DNA of 64,000 nt from Patescibacteria group bacterium (GTDB taxonomy: Bacteria; Patescibacteriota; Gracilibacteria; Peribacterales; Peribacteraceae), in the NCBI GenBank assembly GCA_018814875.1, contig JAHIYH010000036.1, forward strand, positions 1 through 64,000, written 5' to 3'. A model generated the notes under the pieces. That model made no database searches. It was not told where the DNA came from and worked only from the letters and a program-made list of their open reading frames with translations. Shown one piece after another: positions 27,828 through 38,128 of the stretch. Position 1 is the stretch's first letter; every line of letters begins with the position of its first letter. Made by a program: the position numbers and the translations under genes.

Positions 27828-28556
27828 AGAACAGAAGATTCATCGCTTTCAATTCTAAACAGGTTAAAAGAAGAAGGTTTGAATATAGAAATTCGCCAAG
27901 ATCAGTCGGTTGCACACAGACAATCAGGTGCACTCACGGATTTGATGAGGGGGCTGATGGTGGAGGAAAAGCCGGACTGGATTTTGCCTTTGGACGCGGA
28001 TGAGTTTCTTTGTGGTGACTTGGTAGGAGAATTAAAGAAAGTGCCAGCGGGTCAGGTTGTCTTACTGCCATGGAGAACTTATATCCCCACTCCCGATGAT
28101 GATTCTTGTGAGATCAGTGTACTTAATCGTATTGCCCATTGCAGAGCAGAAGAGATTCCACAGTATTACAAGATTTTGATTCCACAAAGCTTAGCTTCCG
28201 ATCCAAATGCGGTGATCCCGCTAGGAAGCCACAGACTATGTGGAGTTGATGCAGATGAATACAAAGAGCATGGATTATCATTGGCGCATTTTCCAGTTAG
28301 GTCAGAAAAACAATTAAGAAATAAAATTCTTAAAGGTTGGGAGAGCCATCTTGCGAATCCAGACAGGAATCCGGGGGAAATTTACCAATGGGAGGAGCTT
28401 GTTGGTAGGTGCAGGGATCCAAAGTCAATTAACAAAGAAGAATTAAGAGATATTGCTTTGAATTATGCTTACAATGGCGAAACGACTAATCTAAAACTTA
28501 ATCCGATATGTGTTGGAAAGCCGTGTTATACGCCTTCGCTTTCAAAATATCATTAA
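27711..28556 (+). CDS. Glycosyltransferase family 2
   Basis: AITWARNEEDIIESFVRHN, WILPLDADEFL. Confidence 0.8.
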   Translation: MCDECNIVAITWARNEEDIIESFVRHNAPFVSRMIIILHRTEDSSLSILNRLKEEGLNIEIRQDQSVAHRQSGALTDLMRGLMVEEKPDWILPLDADEFLCGDLVGELKKVPAGQVVLLPWRTYIPTPDDDSCEISVLNRIAHCRAEEIPQYYKILIPQSLASDPNAVIPLGSHRLCGVDADEYKEHGLSLAHFPVRSEKQLRNKILKGWESHLANPDRNPGEIYQWEELVGRCRDPKSINKEELRDIALNYAYNGETTNLKLNPICVGKPCYTPSLSKYH

Positions 28557-28678
28557 CCACACAGCAGTAGCAATTTCCAATTTTTGGCTTGCATGAAAGC
28601 TTTGGCGCATTAATCGCAGATATGAATTGATCGGACATTTATGCTACCTTGGAATGTAATTGGTATTAGAATCGTCTT

Positions 28679-29881
28679 ATGAAGACATTTAGCATATGTT
28701 CATTGGCTTGCCTTAGAAGAAGAACAGAAAACCAAAGATTATACGATTACATGGTTGCTAATGAGTATGAGCATACAAGTGACTACTCCAAGGCGGATCT
28801 GATATTCATAGATACCTGTGCATATTGCAAGACGGAGGAAGACAACAGTGTAAGGACGATAAAAAGATGTTTTGAGAATAAAAAAAGGGAAGCGAAAATC
28901 GTTGCAATAGGATGCCTGCCAACAATTAATCCTATAGCACTAAGAGAATCGGGAGCTGACCATTGTATTTCGTCAGGGGAATTATTCGAGTTGGATAAAC
29001 TGGTACAACCAGAAAGAAAATATAAATCTATTCCTTGGGGAACAAATGTAATGAATTTTTTCTCGACATTCGAGGAGCGCAAACTTCCGGAGAAAAATAA
29101 AAAAACAGCTGGGGAACAGTCGCTGCATAAATTGCCAGGCAAATACGGTTATGCTGGTGACAATGTATACCATGTAAGGGTGGCAACAGGATGTCTGGGA
29201 GGTTGTAGCTATTGTGCGATTAGATTTGTTTGGGGCTCTCTTAAAAGTAGATCCACAGAAGACATACTAAAAGATGTTGAGAGTGCCGTGCATGACGGTG
29301 CAGACGAAATAAATCTGGAGGCGCAGGATCTGGGAGCTTACGGGCTGGATATAGGAACGAATATAGTGAATTTATTAAGTGGGCTTTTTAAGGTAGCTGG
29401 GAATTGCCAATTGGCTTTAAATGATTTTAACCCGCAATGGCTGATAAAATTTTATCCGGAACTAAAAAGTATTTTTGCGTATAACCAGAACAAGATCAGC
29501 TTTATAAACATACCGATACAATCGGCTAGCAATAGGGTTCTAAAGCTAATGAACAGACCATATCGTATTGAAGAACTTAGGGATGTGCTTATTGATCTTA
29601 AAAAGGCAGCTCCTTCATTGTGGATAGTGAGCGATATTATGGTTGGGTTTCCTGGCGAGACAGAAGAGGATTTTAGAGAGACAAAAGAGTTTGTTAGGTA
29701 CATGAAAGAGCAGAACATTTTGAATTATTGGTTTACTCCATATTCAGACAGACCAAACACGGCTGCTTCTAGGATGGACAATAAAATTGGTGAAAGGATA
29801 ATTGAACAAAGGACATCTGAACTGGTGGAGATTGTTGGTCAAATACCAACAAAGAAACAATCTAAGGTACTTAAGGTTTAA
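28679..29881 (+). CDS. Radical-SAM methylthiotransferase-like protein (UPF0004 + radical SAM, no TRAM)
   Basis: IDTCAYC, AIGCLP, GCLGGCSYCAIRFVWGSLKSRS; ends at QIPTKKQSKVLKV. Confidence 0.85.
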   Translation: MKTFSICSLACLRRRTENQRLYDYMVANEYEHTSDYSKADLIFIDTCAYCKTEEDNSVRTIKRCFENKKREAKIVAIGCLPTINPIALRESGADHCISSGELFELDKLVQPERKYKSIPWGTNVMNFFSTFEERKLPEKNKKTAGEQSLHKLPGKYGYAGDNVYHVRVATGCLGGCSYCAIRFVWGSLKSRSTEDILKDVESAVHDGADEINLEAQDLGAYGLDIGTNIVNLLSGLFKVAGNCQLALNDFNPQWLIKFYPELKSIFAYNQNKISFINIPIQSASNRVLKLMNRPYRIEELRDVLIDLKKAAPSLWIVSDIMVGFPGETEEDFRETKEFVRYMKEQNILNYWFTPYSDRPNTAASRMDNKIGERIIEQRTSELVEIVGQIPTKKQSKVLKV

Positions 29882-30566
29882 TTGCAATTATTCCCGTATC
29901 ATCAATTCTATTAAACACTATTTTAAATTTACCAAAGTATTCATCAGTTGCCTTCTTAGCTCCTGCCCAATATCCATAATCATCTATTATCAGAACTCCA
30001 TTTTGGGGGAGCAAATGATAAAGATGAGTAAGTTCATGCAGTGTGGATTCATACCAGTCAGTGTCCAGTCTGAGGATTGCAATCTTCTCAGGCATTCTTT
30101 TTGGGATAGTTTCTTCAACTTTGCCTTTTACATAAATAATATTTTCCTCGGGATAACCGGTCGAGGTCATATTACTTTTTACTTCATTCATAGGAGCGTA
30201 ACACCAACCGTTATGATTTATTTTTTGATTATTGCTCCATTCATCCCAAGCTTTTGCATTGTCCAATGCGCGGAAATCGCATTCCTTTGGCTCAGTCATC
30301 CCCTCAAATGTATCGTAAAGATAAATTTTTCTGTTGGTAGCGTTTAATTCGATCAAAGTATAAGCCATTATCATAGCGCTACCGCCTTTCCATACTCCGC
30401 ATTCAACAAAGTCACCGGGGACTGAATATTCAATAACTTGTCTTGTAGCCTTATATAAGGCATACATTCTTTCTTTAGATGTCATCGTGAAATTTTTACA
30501 AGATTCGAAGATTTCTAAAAATATTTTGTCTTGGTCAATGGTCTGAATTAATTCACAGGTTTTCAT
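29871..30566 (-). CDS. TylF/MycF-family methyltransferase
   Basis: GDFVECGVWKGGSAMIMA, LRLDTDWYEST. Confidence 0.85.
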   Translation of the reverse strand: MKTCELIQTIDQDKIFLEIFESCKNFTMTSKERMYALYKATRQVIEYSVPGDFVECGVWKGGSAMIMAYTLIELNATNRKIYLYDTFEGMTEPKECDFRALDNAKAWDEWSNNQKINHNGWCYAPMNEVKSNMTSTGYPEENIIYVKGKVEETIPKRMPEKIAILRLDTDWYESTLHELTHLYHLLPQNGVLIIDDYGYWAGAKKATDEYFGKFKIVFNRIDDTGIIAIKP

Positions 30567-30690
30567 AGCTTGATAAATAGATTAAATAACATGAGATGAT
30601 TAAATTATAATTCGTATTTCTTATGTCACAACAACATTCCCGAAATACTAAATACGAAATACGATTTCTCAATGCCTAAACTATCTCATT

Positions 30691-30757
30691 CCAGTAAATA
30701 GCGACTGAATTATCAATAACTGATAAATAGGCTCAAGTACCATTCATCATCCTTTAC
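30691..30757 (+). pseudogene. Duplicated 5' fragment of the sulfotransferase gene
   Basis: gactgaattatcaataactgataaataggctcaagtaccattcatcatcc matches 25399-25455. Confidence 0.8.
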
Positions 30758-30932
30758 CAACTAGTGGAATTTATTTTCATTTAAAACCAGCACCCCTTTC
30801 GGGGTGCCGGATTGGTCATTTTATTCGCTACGATGTCTGATGGCAGCGTGGCTTGCGGTTAGTTATGAGCGCTTTATGTGGAATATTTCTACGAGGTTGT
30901 AGATATAGCTCCACTAGCAGAATCTCAAAGTT

Positions 30933-31727
30933 TCAATTGTGGCTTGGGAGGTTCCAAGTGATTGGTCTTGCATGAGTTTGCCCTGGAGCAGGAGTCCTGA
31001 TCCCTCTTTTTACTAAATCATGAAATCTTTCATCGAGTTCTCCATCTAACCATTTGTCAATTGAACACCAACAAGTTCTGGTATTCGGGCTGAGGCACAT
31101 GAAGCTGAACAATATGTCGAATATTTCCGATCCATTGTTACAGCACCAAGCATAGTGTCCTGGCCAAGAATCATTCATATGCAAGAATCCAGAATGATTA
31201 AAGAAAAGATTCTCCATAACCGGAGCAATTCCATCTCTTTTTACATTCCATTCCTCTTTGCCGCAGGCTGCTCGCCCCCAGTTAACATAAGCATTACAAC
31301 TAGATGAAATGATTGCCCTGAAGTTACATCTTTTGCTATTGACCACATCGTCTAGTTGGTAGCTCCATAGACTGCTTCTATTTGGCAATTGCATAAAGTG
31401 ATGGTTGTTACTGTTCCCACCATGCCCTGTGAACAGGAACACAAACGCGTCATTTCTGTTCACATTATGCTCTCGGATTGCCGCAAATATCGTAGACTGC
31501 GTTGCTCCCTTGTCCTGAATAACTGTGAAGCAGTATTGCTCACTGGGGACAAGATAGGCGAAAACGAACCTCGCATTATCTACATCCCTCTGACAGTACG
31601 TGGCAATGTTGTTGTCTTTGCTGGTGTTTGCAACCATCAAAACGTGGATCTTCTGAGCAAGTATCGCTTCCTGCGTACAGAAAACGACCAACAGTCCAAC
31701 AACCAAACTCAATGCGAAACTTTTCAT
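30933..31727 (-). CDS. Secreted caspase-like (C14) peptidase
   Basis: Signal peptide; FVFLFTGHGGNSN (His) and RAIISSSCNAYVNWG (Cys). Confidence 0.7.
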   Translation of the reverse strand: MKSFALSLVVGLLVVFCTQEAILAQKIHVLMVANTSKDNNIATYCQRDVDNARFVFAYLVPSEQYCFTVIQDKGATQSTIFAAIREHNVNRNDAFVFLFTGHGGNSNNHHFMQLPNRSSLWSYQLDDVVNSKRCNFRAIISSSCNAYVNWGRAACGKEEWNVKRDGIAPVMENLFFNHSGFLHMNDSWPGHYAWCCNNGSEIFDILFSFMCLSPNTRTCWCSIDKWLDGELDERFHDLVKRGIRTPAPGQTHARPITWNLPSHN

Positions 31728-31978
31728 CGAACTCTCCTTTAAAACAATGTTTACTAAAAACCAAACCTTAAGCTACACAGCTAAGGCTACAACCTCATTA
31801 CACCAAAAACTTCTTTGATTTTCCTCTTACTAACCACTGTTGTAAATGACCGATTCCCTCTGCATGTGGTTGAGTGTATTAAGCACGTCTACACATTACT
31901 TAGAGATATTCAACTCTAGTGCGGGATTAGGTAATGTCAACGAGTTACAGAAGATATCACAGATCAAAACCACGTCTT

Positions 31979-32195
31979 CGCGGATTAGGTTGCGTTGAGA
32001 GAGGCGGTGGCGGGGAGACGAGCGTTATAAAGTTTTTAGTTGGCTAGTTCCTAGTTTATAGTTTTTCAAGTTTCGAAGTTCTGAATATATTGATATATCT
32101 TTTTAATCAATTAAATCCGTGATTCAGACAATGGATGAAGTAAGTCAACAAACTAGCAAACCAGTAACTAGAAACCAGTAAACTATTAATGTCTG
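31979..32195 (+). repeat. Direct repeat (recR 3' end + intergenic), copy 2
   Basis: See 25141-25385. Confidence 0.9.
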
Positions 32196-33697
32196 AATCC
32201 GCGGACACCAGTGAAGACCATCGGTATCTTCAATTCATTCGCCTTCGCAATCACTTCTTCATCTCTTATAGATCCCCCTGGCTGAATGATCGCGGCAATC
32301 CCATGCTTTGCGGCTTCTTCTATGGAGTCTGGAAATGGGAAGAAGGCATCACTTGCCATCACTGCACCTTTTGCGCGTTCCCCTGCTCTGCGTGCAGCAA
32401 TAATTGTTGAATCCACACGGCTGGTTTGTCCACATCCAATACCAACGGTTGCTTGATCTTTGGAAAATACAATGGCATTTGATTTTGCATGCTTCACAAT
32501 CTTCCAACAAAAGAGTAGGTCGGCAATTTGTTCTTTGGTCGGTTTCACCTCTGTGGCTACGGTCAAATCTTCTTCGGTTACTATGCGCTTATCTAGATTT
32601 TGAACTAGCATTCCACCAAGCATTGAGCGGAAACTTGGAATGTCAGCTTCTTCCGAGCAATGATGCTCTATCACACGGATCTTTGGGCGCTTTTTGAGTG
32701 CTTCTATAGCATCAGGTTCGTAACTTGGGGCAATGATTATCTCTACAAAGATTTTCTGTTCAACAATCTTCTCTATTATCCCTTTTGTGCATGGCCTATT
32801 AAGCGCAATGATCACACCAAATGCAGAAAGACGATCAGCGTCGTAACTTCTCTGAAAAGCTTCGGTAATATCATCATGACATGCCACGCCAGAAGGGTTT
32901 GCATGTTTGATACATGCGGCACACGGCTCCTCAAATTCACATACAAGGTTCCATGCACCATCAGCGTCCAGAATATTGAGGTAACTCATTTTCTTTTCTT
33001 CTTGTAGCACTGTCCACCCTGGAGGCCGACCGTAAAATTCGTAGAATGCTCCCCACTGGTGTGGGTTTTCTCCGTAACGCATATCCATTTTATTCGTTAG
33101 CAACATTCCATTATGGAATCCGCCGGAAAGTTTTTGTGCAATGCATGTGTCGTACGCCGCAGTGCGCAAATAAACTTTGGTAGCGAGTTCAGTTCTTAGT
33201 TCGGTGGATGTGTCACCATCTTTTTTGAGTTGTTCAATTACACGATCGTAATCTGTGGTGTCACAAATAACGGTAACGTGATCTGCGTTCTTCGCGGCTG
33301 CCCTAAGCAAGCTAGGTCCGCCAATATCTATCTGTTCTATTAGCTCTGTACGTCCATTTTTTTCGTTCTTTGCGGCTTCCTCGAATGGGTAGAGGTTGAC
33401 AACTACAATATCTATGGGCTGGATGCCAAGTTTCTCAGCTTGCTCAACATGCTCAGTATCCCCTCGTTTAAAAAGGAGCCCTCCGAAGATTAGGGGGTGC
33501 AAAGTCTTCACTCTTCCAGAAAAACATTCTGGAAACCCAGTCACTTCTTCTACAGGAATTACGCTTATATTAGCCTTTTCTAGGACTTTTTGGGTACCTC
33601 CTGTGGAGAGTATTTCGTACCCTAAATCTATTAGTGAACTGGCAAATTCAGTGACGCCAGATTTATCGGAGACAGAGATGAGAGCGCGTTTTTTCAT
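32186..33697 (-). CDS. purH: Bifunctional AICAR transformylase/IMP cyclohydrolase
   Basis: ALISVSDKSGVTEFA, LKTLHPLIFGG-type, RYGENPHQ, KHANPSGVA. Confidence 0.95.
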   Translation of the reverse strand: MKKRALISVSDKSGVTEFASSLIDLGYEILSTGGTQKVLEKANISVIPVEEVTGFPECFSGRVKTLHPLIFGGLLFKRGDTEHVEQAEKLGIQPIDIVVVNLYPFEEAAKNEKNGRTELIEQIDIGGPSLLRAAAKNADHVTVICDTTDYDRVIEQLKKDGDTSTELRTELATKVYLRTAAYDTCIAQKLSGGFHNGMLLTNKMDMRYGENPHQWGAFYEFYGRPPGWTVLQEEKKMSYLNILDADGAWNLVCEFEEPCAACIKHANPSGVACHDDITEAFQRSYDADRLSAFGVIIALNRPCTKGIIEKIVEQKIFVEIIIAPSYEPDAIEALKKRPKIRVIEHHCSEEADIPSFRSMLGGMLVQNLDKRIVTEEDLTVATEVKPTKEQIADLLFCWKIVKHAKSNAIVFSKDQATVGIGCGQTSRVDSTIIAARRAGERAKGAVMASDAFFPFPDSIEEAAKHGIAAIIQPGGSIRDEEVIAKANELKIPMVFTGVRGFRH

Positions 33698-33797
33698 AAA
33701 AAATGATTTAAGTGGATGCTGAACGAGTGTAGCTGCTTAAGCGCATTGCCTCAATGCATGTTTTCTGCTAAAATTAGAGGATTAATTTGGGTCAATC

Positions 33798-34370
33798 ATG
33801 CCAAAAAGCCAAACATCCAAAGACGTGCCGGCAGAGGAAGAGAAGAAGCCCGAAAAGGTTTCCAAAGAAGTAAAAGAATCCAAAGAAAAGGTTCCTAAAG
33901 AGGAAAAGAAACCTTCTGTCTCTGCTGACGAGGCTACGGGAGACAAGGAGAAAAAAGTTCCTAAGGAGGAAGCCTCTACTAAAGAAGTCCCAAAGGAAAA
34001 GCCTCCCAGTACCAAGGGATGCCTTTTAATTGCAGAAGATGAGCGACCATTAGCACATGCATTGGAACTTAAGTTTTCTCACGAAGGATACGAGACGCAC
34101 ATAGTTCAGGATGGAGTTGAAGCATTTGAGATGATAAAAAAGTGCAATCCCAGAGCAATTCTTCTCGATCTCATTATGCCTAGGATGGATGGTTTTGCAC
34201 TTTTGGAGAAGCTCAAGGAAGAAGGAATAAATATTCCAGTCATTGTTCTATCGAATCTTGGTCAAGACGAAGATCAGGAACGAGCTAAGGCTCTTGGGGC
34301 TAAGGGCTACTTTGTTAAATCCAATACTCCCATTGTGGAAATTGTTAAATACGTTAAGTCTGTACTTTAA
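33798..34370 (+). CDS. Response regulator (receiver domain) with KE-rich N-terminus
   Basis: LIAEDERPLAHALELKF, ILLDLIMPRMDG, VLSNLGQ..AKGYFVKS. Confidence 0.9.
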   Translation: MPKSQTSKDVPAEEEKKPEKVSKEVKESKEKVPKEEKKPSVSADEATGDKEKKVPKEEASTKEVPKEKPPSTKGCLLIAEDERPLAHALELKFSHEGYETHIVQDGVEAFEMIKKCNPRAILLDLIMPRMDGFALLEKLKEEGINIPVIVLSNLGQDEDQERAKALGAKGYFVKSNTPIVEIVKYVKSVL

Positions 34371-34408
34371 TCTTGCACATGATTACTTCAATTCAATCGT
34401 TGGCCCTA

Positions 34409-34495
34409 AGAAGAAATAAAAGAAATAGAAAAAATAAAGGATGTATATCCTCTATTTCTTTTATTTCTTCTATTACATCTATTTCTTTTTTCTTG
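34409..34495. repeat. Inverted tandem-repeat hairpin (no enclosed gene)
   Basis: AAGAAATAAAAGAAATAGAA... / ...CTCTATTTCTTTTATTTCTTC. Confidence 0.85.
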
Positions 34496-34515
34496 TGCAA
34501 TAACAACACAAAACT

Positions 34516-36606
34516 ATGGCTCTAACTGACGCAGACATTGGCAAATTACTCCTCGATCAGAATTATCTCTCTGAGGAAGAATTACAGAAGATTGGTGAAC
34601 AGGCTAAGGAACTTAAGGTTTCGCTTCTTAATCTTTTGATCGATCAGGGTCTGTTCACACGTCAGCTATACGAAAGTGCGCTCGCTGAGCACTATAAGCT
34701 CGATTTTTATGATCTAGCATCCAATCCTCCATCTTCAGAAGTTGTATCGCTCATTCCAGAAGAGGTTGCCCGTTCGTACTCTGCCCTTGTTGTGAAACAG
34801 GAAGGAGACACTGTAACTGTCGCGACATCTGATCCTAGCAATGAAAAGTTAGAGGAAGCAATTCGTATGAACTTTGGGCAGGGGATAGCGGTTATGCCGA
34901 AGACTTCCGAGAAGGAGGAATCCATCTCCGCCTCAGCCGCCGCTAAAGCTATGGCCGACAAGAAGGCTACGGCGGACAAGAAGGAGGAAAAAGATGGAAA
35001 GGAAGAAAAGGAGGAAAAAGAAACAAAAGAGGAAAAGGATTCAAAAGATTCTAAGGATGAGGGTGCGGAGGCGAACAAGGGTGCCGAAGGCGACGACAAA
35101 ACTCAGGAAAAAGAAAAGTTATCCACTCAGGAGCACCCGTCCACGGGTGCGGATGAGAAACTAAAGAAAGATGAAAAAGAGGAAAAAGAAGAGAAGAAAG
35201 TAAAAAAGAAGTCTACATTCTCATTTAGTTTTAGGAAGAAGAAGACAGAGGAAGTACGCAAGGAATTTAAGGGGAAGGTCGTCTTCGTCTTTGCACCTAA
35301 ATCTAGTATCGAGGCAGCCTTTTTCCACTATCAGAAGCCTTTGGCCACGCGCTTCCAAAAGATTATCGAAGCACAGAAGAAAGTAGCACCGGAAATTTTG
35401 GAAGAGATCCTAGATGATGCCATTCAGCTTCGCGCATCCGATATCCACTTTGAGCCACAAGAAAAGATTGTTGTTGTGCGCTTCCGTGTGGATGGCGTGA
35501 TGCACGAGGCAGGACGAATTCCTAAAGAGCATTACGAAGGAGTACTCAACCGTATCAAAATTGATGCAAATATGCGTATTGATGAACACTTCGCTCCGCA
35601 AGATGGAGCAATCCGTCATAAGACTAATTCCGGAGGAATCGACATTCGTGTATCAGTTGTTCCAGTGGTAGACGGAGAAAAAGTAGTGATGCGTTTGCTC
35701 TCCGAATACGTGCGCCATCTTACACTTGGCGATCTGGGATTCTGCCAAGAATATCAGGAAACTTTGAAGAGAGCTGCACACAAGCCGTTTGGTATGATTT
35801 TAACAACTGGTCCTACAGGATCTGGTAAATCAACAACACTCTATGCACTTCTTAAGATGCGCAATTCACCAGATGTGAATATTTCCACGATTGAGGATCC
35901 TGTCGAATATAAAATCGCTGGTATCAATCACATTCAAGTAAACAACAAAGCAGAACTTACATTTGCGACTGGTCTGCGTGCTCTCGTTCGACAAGATCCA
36001 GATATCCTTCTGGTAGGAGAAATACGCGACGGAGAGACGGCAGACATTTCGGTTAATGCAGCACTTACTGGTCACCTACTCTTCTCGACACTACATGCGA
36101 ATGATGCAGCCACTGCAGTTCCGCGTCTTTTAGAGATGGGAGTGGAGCCTTTCTTGCTTGCATCAACACTAGAAGTGATTATTGGTCAGCGCCTTGTGCG
36201 ACGTATTTGTCCTCAGTGTCGGCGCAGTTATTCGGTAGAAAAAGGAGAAGCAATTGCACTATTCCCTGGGGCGGATAAATTCTTCACAAACGAAGGTCCT
36301 GTTACACTATATCGTGGGAAAGGATGCGAGGGATGTGGCAATACGGGCTATCGTGGACGAGTAGGAATATATGAACTTCTGGAAATCACATCAGAAATTG
36401 AGGAGCTAATAATTGCACGTTCAACGAGTGCGGCAATTAACAAGGCCGCATGTAAAGGTGGTATGAGATTGATGTTTGAAGATGGATTTGAAAAAGTACG
36501 AACCGGTATGACAACGATCGAAGAGCTTCTTCGCGTTGCAGCACCGCCAGAAGTTGTTTCCCCTCCTCCTGATGCCAAATCCAAACCAGAACAATCCGGA
36601 GAATGA
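34516..36606 (+). CDS. pilB: Type IV pilus assembly ATPase
   Basis: GPTGSGKSTTLYALL, Asp/His boxes, CPQCRR..C..C zinc; KE-rich inserted linker. Confidence 0.95.
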   Translation: MALTDADIGKLLLDQNYLSEEELQKIGEQAKELKVSLLNLLIDQGLFTRQLYESALAEHYKLDFYDLASNPPSSEVVSLIPEEVARSYSALVVKQEGDTVTVATSDPSNEKLEEAIRMNFGQGIAVMPKTSEKEESISASAAAKAMADKKATADKKEEKDGKEEKEEKETKEEKDSKDSKDEGAEANKGAEGDDKTQEKEKLSTQEHPSTGADEKLKKDEKEEKEEKKVKKKSTFSFSFRKKKTEEVRKEFKGKVVFVFAPKSSIEAAFFHYQKPLATRFQKIIEAQKKVAPEILEEILDDAIQLRASDIHFEPQEKIVVVRFRVDGVMHEAGRIPKEHYEGVLNRIKIDANMRIDEHFAPQDGAIRHKTNSGGIDIRVSVVPVVDGEKVVMRLLSEYVRHLTLGDLGFCQEYQETLKRAAHKPFGMILTTGPTGSGKSTTLYALLKMRNSPDVNISTIEDPVEYKIAGINHIQVNNKAELTFATGLRALVRQDPDILLVGEIRDGETADISVNAALTGHLLFSTLHANDAATAVPRLLEMGVEPFLLASTLEVIIGQRLVRRICPQCRRSYSVEKGEAIALFPGADKFFTNEGPVTLYRGKGCEGCGNTGYRGRVGIYELLEITSEIEELIIARSTSAAINKAACKGGMRLMFEDGFEKVRTGMTTIEELLRVAAPPEVVSPPPDAKSKPEQSGE

Positions 36607-38089
36607 AGTTCCAAAAGAGAAGGCAGAGCAGACACCTGTGGAAGGTGAGGGGGGTTTGGGAAAGGAGATAAAAGATGAAAAAGATGAAAAACAGGACAAA
36701 CAAGAAAAGGAGAAAAAGGAGGTAAATGATGAAAAGGAAGGTGATAACAAAGTTCAGGAAATAGAAAAGCAATCCACTCAGGAGCAGGTGTCCCCACCTG
36801 CGGAGTCAGAGGTAAATGTTCCAAAAGAGGTAAAGGAGGCAAAAGAAGTAAAAGAGGCAAAGGAAGGTGAAGTGGCTTTGGAAAAGGAAATCAAAGAAAT
36901 CAAGGAAGACGAAAAGGAGAAAGAAGAAAAAGTTCCTTTCTGGAAAAAGCTTGGTAAAAGAAAAAAGAAAGAAGCACTAGGGGCAGTAAAGCCAGGAAAA
37001 GAATCTCCAATGCGTGCATTTTTATCTGGGGTTAATAATCTCGGCATGGGTAAGCAGGTGAATCTTTTTGTTCAGAGTACTGCGACTATGCTTACAGCAG
37101 GGCTTCCTCTTTTGGATGTTATGCGTGTTTTTCAGATGGAAACAAGAAGCAAGCCTATGAAGAAAATGGTTGGGCGCATCATTTATGAGGTAGAGAATGG
37201 AACGCCATTCTGGCGTGCTATGGATCAGCAACACTTGTTCACACCCTATGATATTGCAATGGTTCATATCGGAGAGGAGGCAGGGAACTTAGCACGTAAT
37301 ATTCAGTACTTAGCGGAGCAGCGCGAGAAAGATCGTGCTCTTAAGCAGCAAGTGAAGATGGCTATGATCTATCCGGCGATTGTCACAGTCATGATGTTTG
37401 TAATTGTGATGGGGTTGGGGCTCTTTGTATTGCCAAATCTTGTTCAGGTTCTCTTCTCGCTCAATGTTGATTTGCCACTTGCTACACGCATTGTGATTTA
37501 CGTGACAAAAGTATTCAGCGAACACGGGAAAACATTTGTTCCATTGCTTCTTGTAGGAATGATTATGTTTTTCCTTCTCGCTAAGTTTACTCGATTCAGA
37601 GTGGTATCGCAGTGGATAACATTTCATATCCCTGGCATTGGTCGTCTTGCAAGGGAAGCAACCATCGCTCGTTTTGGTGTGATCCTTGGAGGGCTCTTAC
37701 AAGCAGGAGTTCCTTTTATAGAAGCACTGGAATCACTAGTGGAGGTCACACAAGTTGCCTCATACAAAAATTTCTATGGCCAGATTCTGGAGCATATAAA
37801 AGTAGGAGACACATTTAGTAAGGGATTTAATCAAATCAAAGGTAGCGAAAAAATCCTTCCGGTTTCTGTCCAGCAATTGATTGTGGCTGGAGAACGCTCG
37901 GGGTCACTTTCGAAGAGTTTGCTCCAAATCTCTACTATCTATGAAAAGAAGGCATCAGAGACTGCTCAGGCATTGCCTGTTATTCTGGAGCCAATCCTCC
38001 TTCTAGTCATTGGTGCACTGGTAGGAGCTATTGCATTTGCTATCATTGTTCCAATTTATAGTGTCGTCGGTAACGTGGGTAACGCGTAA
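36572..38089 (+). CDS. pilC: Type IV pilus inner-membrane protein
   Basis: T2SSF repeats; KE-rich N-terminal extension. Confidence 0.93.
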   Translation: MPNPNQNNPENEVPKEKAEQTPVEGEGGLGKEIKDEKDEKQDKQEKEKKEVNDEKEGDNKVQEIEKQSTQEQVSPPAESEVNVPKEVKEAKEVKEAKEGEVALEKEIKEIKEDEKEKEEKVPFWKKLGKRKKKEALGAVKPGKESPMRAFLSGVNNLGMGKQVNLFVQSTATMLTAGLPLLDVMRVFQMETRSKPMKKMVGRIIYEVENGTPFWRAMDQQHLFTPYDIAMVHIGEEAGNLARNIQYLAEQREKDRALKQQVKMAMIYPAIVTVMMFVIVMGLGLFVLPNLVQVLFSLNVDLPLATRIVIYVTKVFSEHGKTFVPLLLVGMIMFFLLAKFTRFRVVSQWITFHIPGIGRLAREATIARFGVILGGLLQAGVPFIEALESLVEVTQVASYKNFYGQILEHIKVGDTFSKGFNQIKGSEKILPVSVQQLIVAGERSGSLSKSLLQISTIYEKKASETAQALPVILEPILLLVIGALVGAIAFAIIVPIYSVVGNVGNA

Positions 38090-38128
38090 TGCGATTCTGT
38101 ATAACCCAACCCTTTCCCCATTTTCATC

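Noticed and set aside
36348-36860. 170-aa minus-strand ORF (P/L-rich)
   Set aside because: Antisense to the pilB/pilC junction; composition mirrors the KE-rich repeats.
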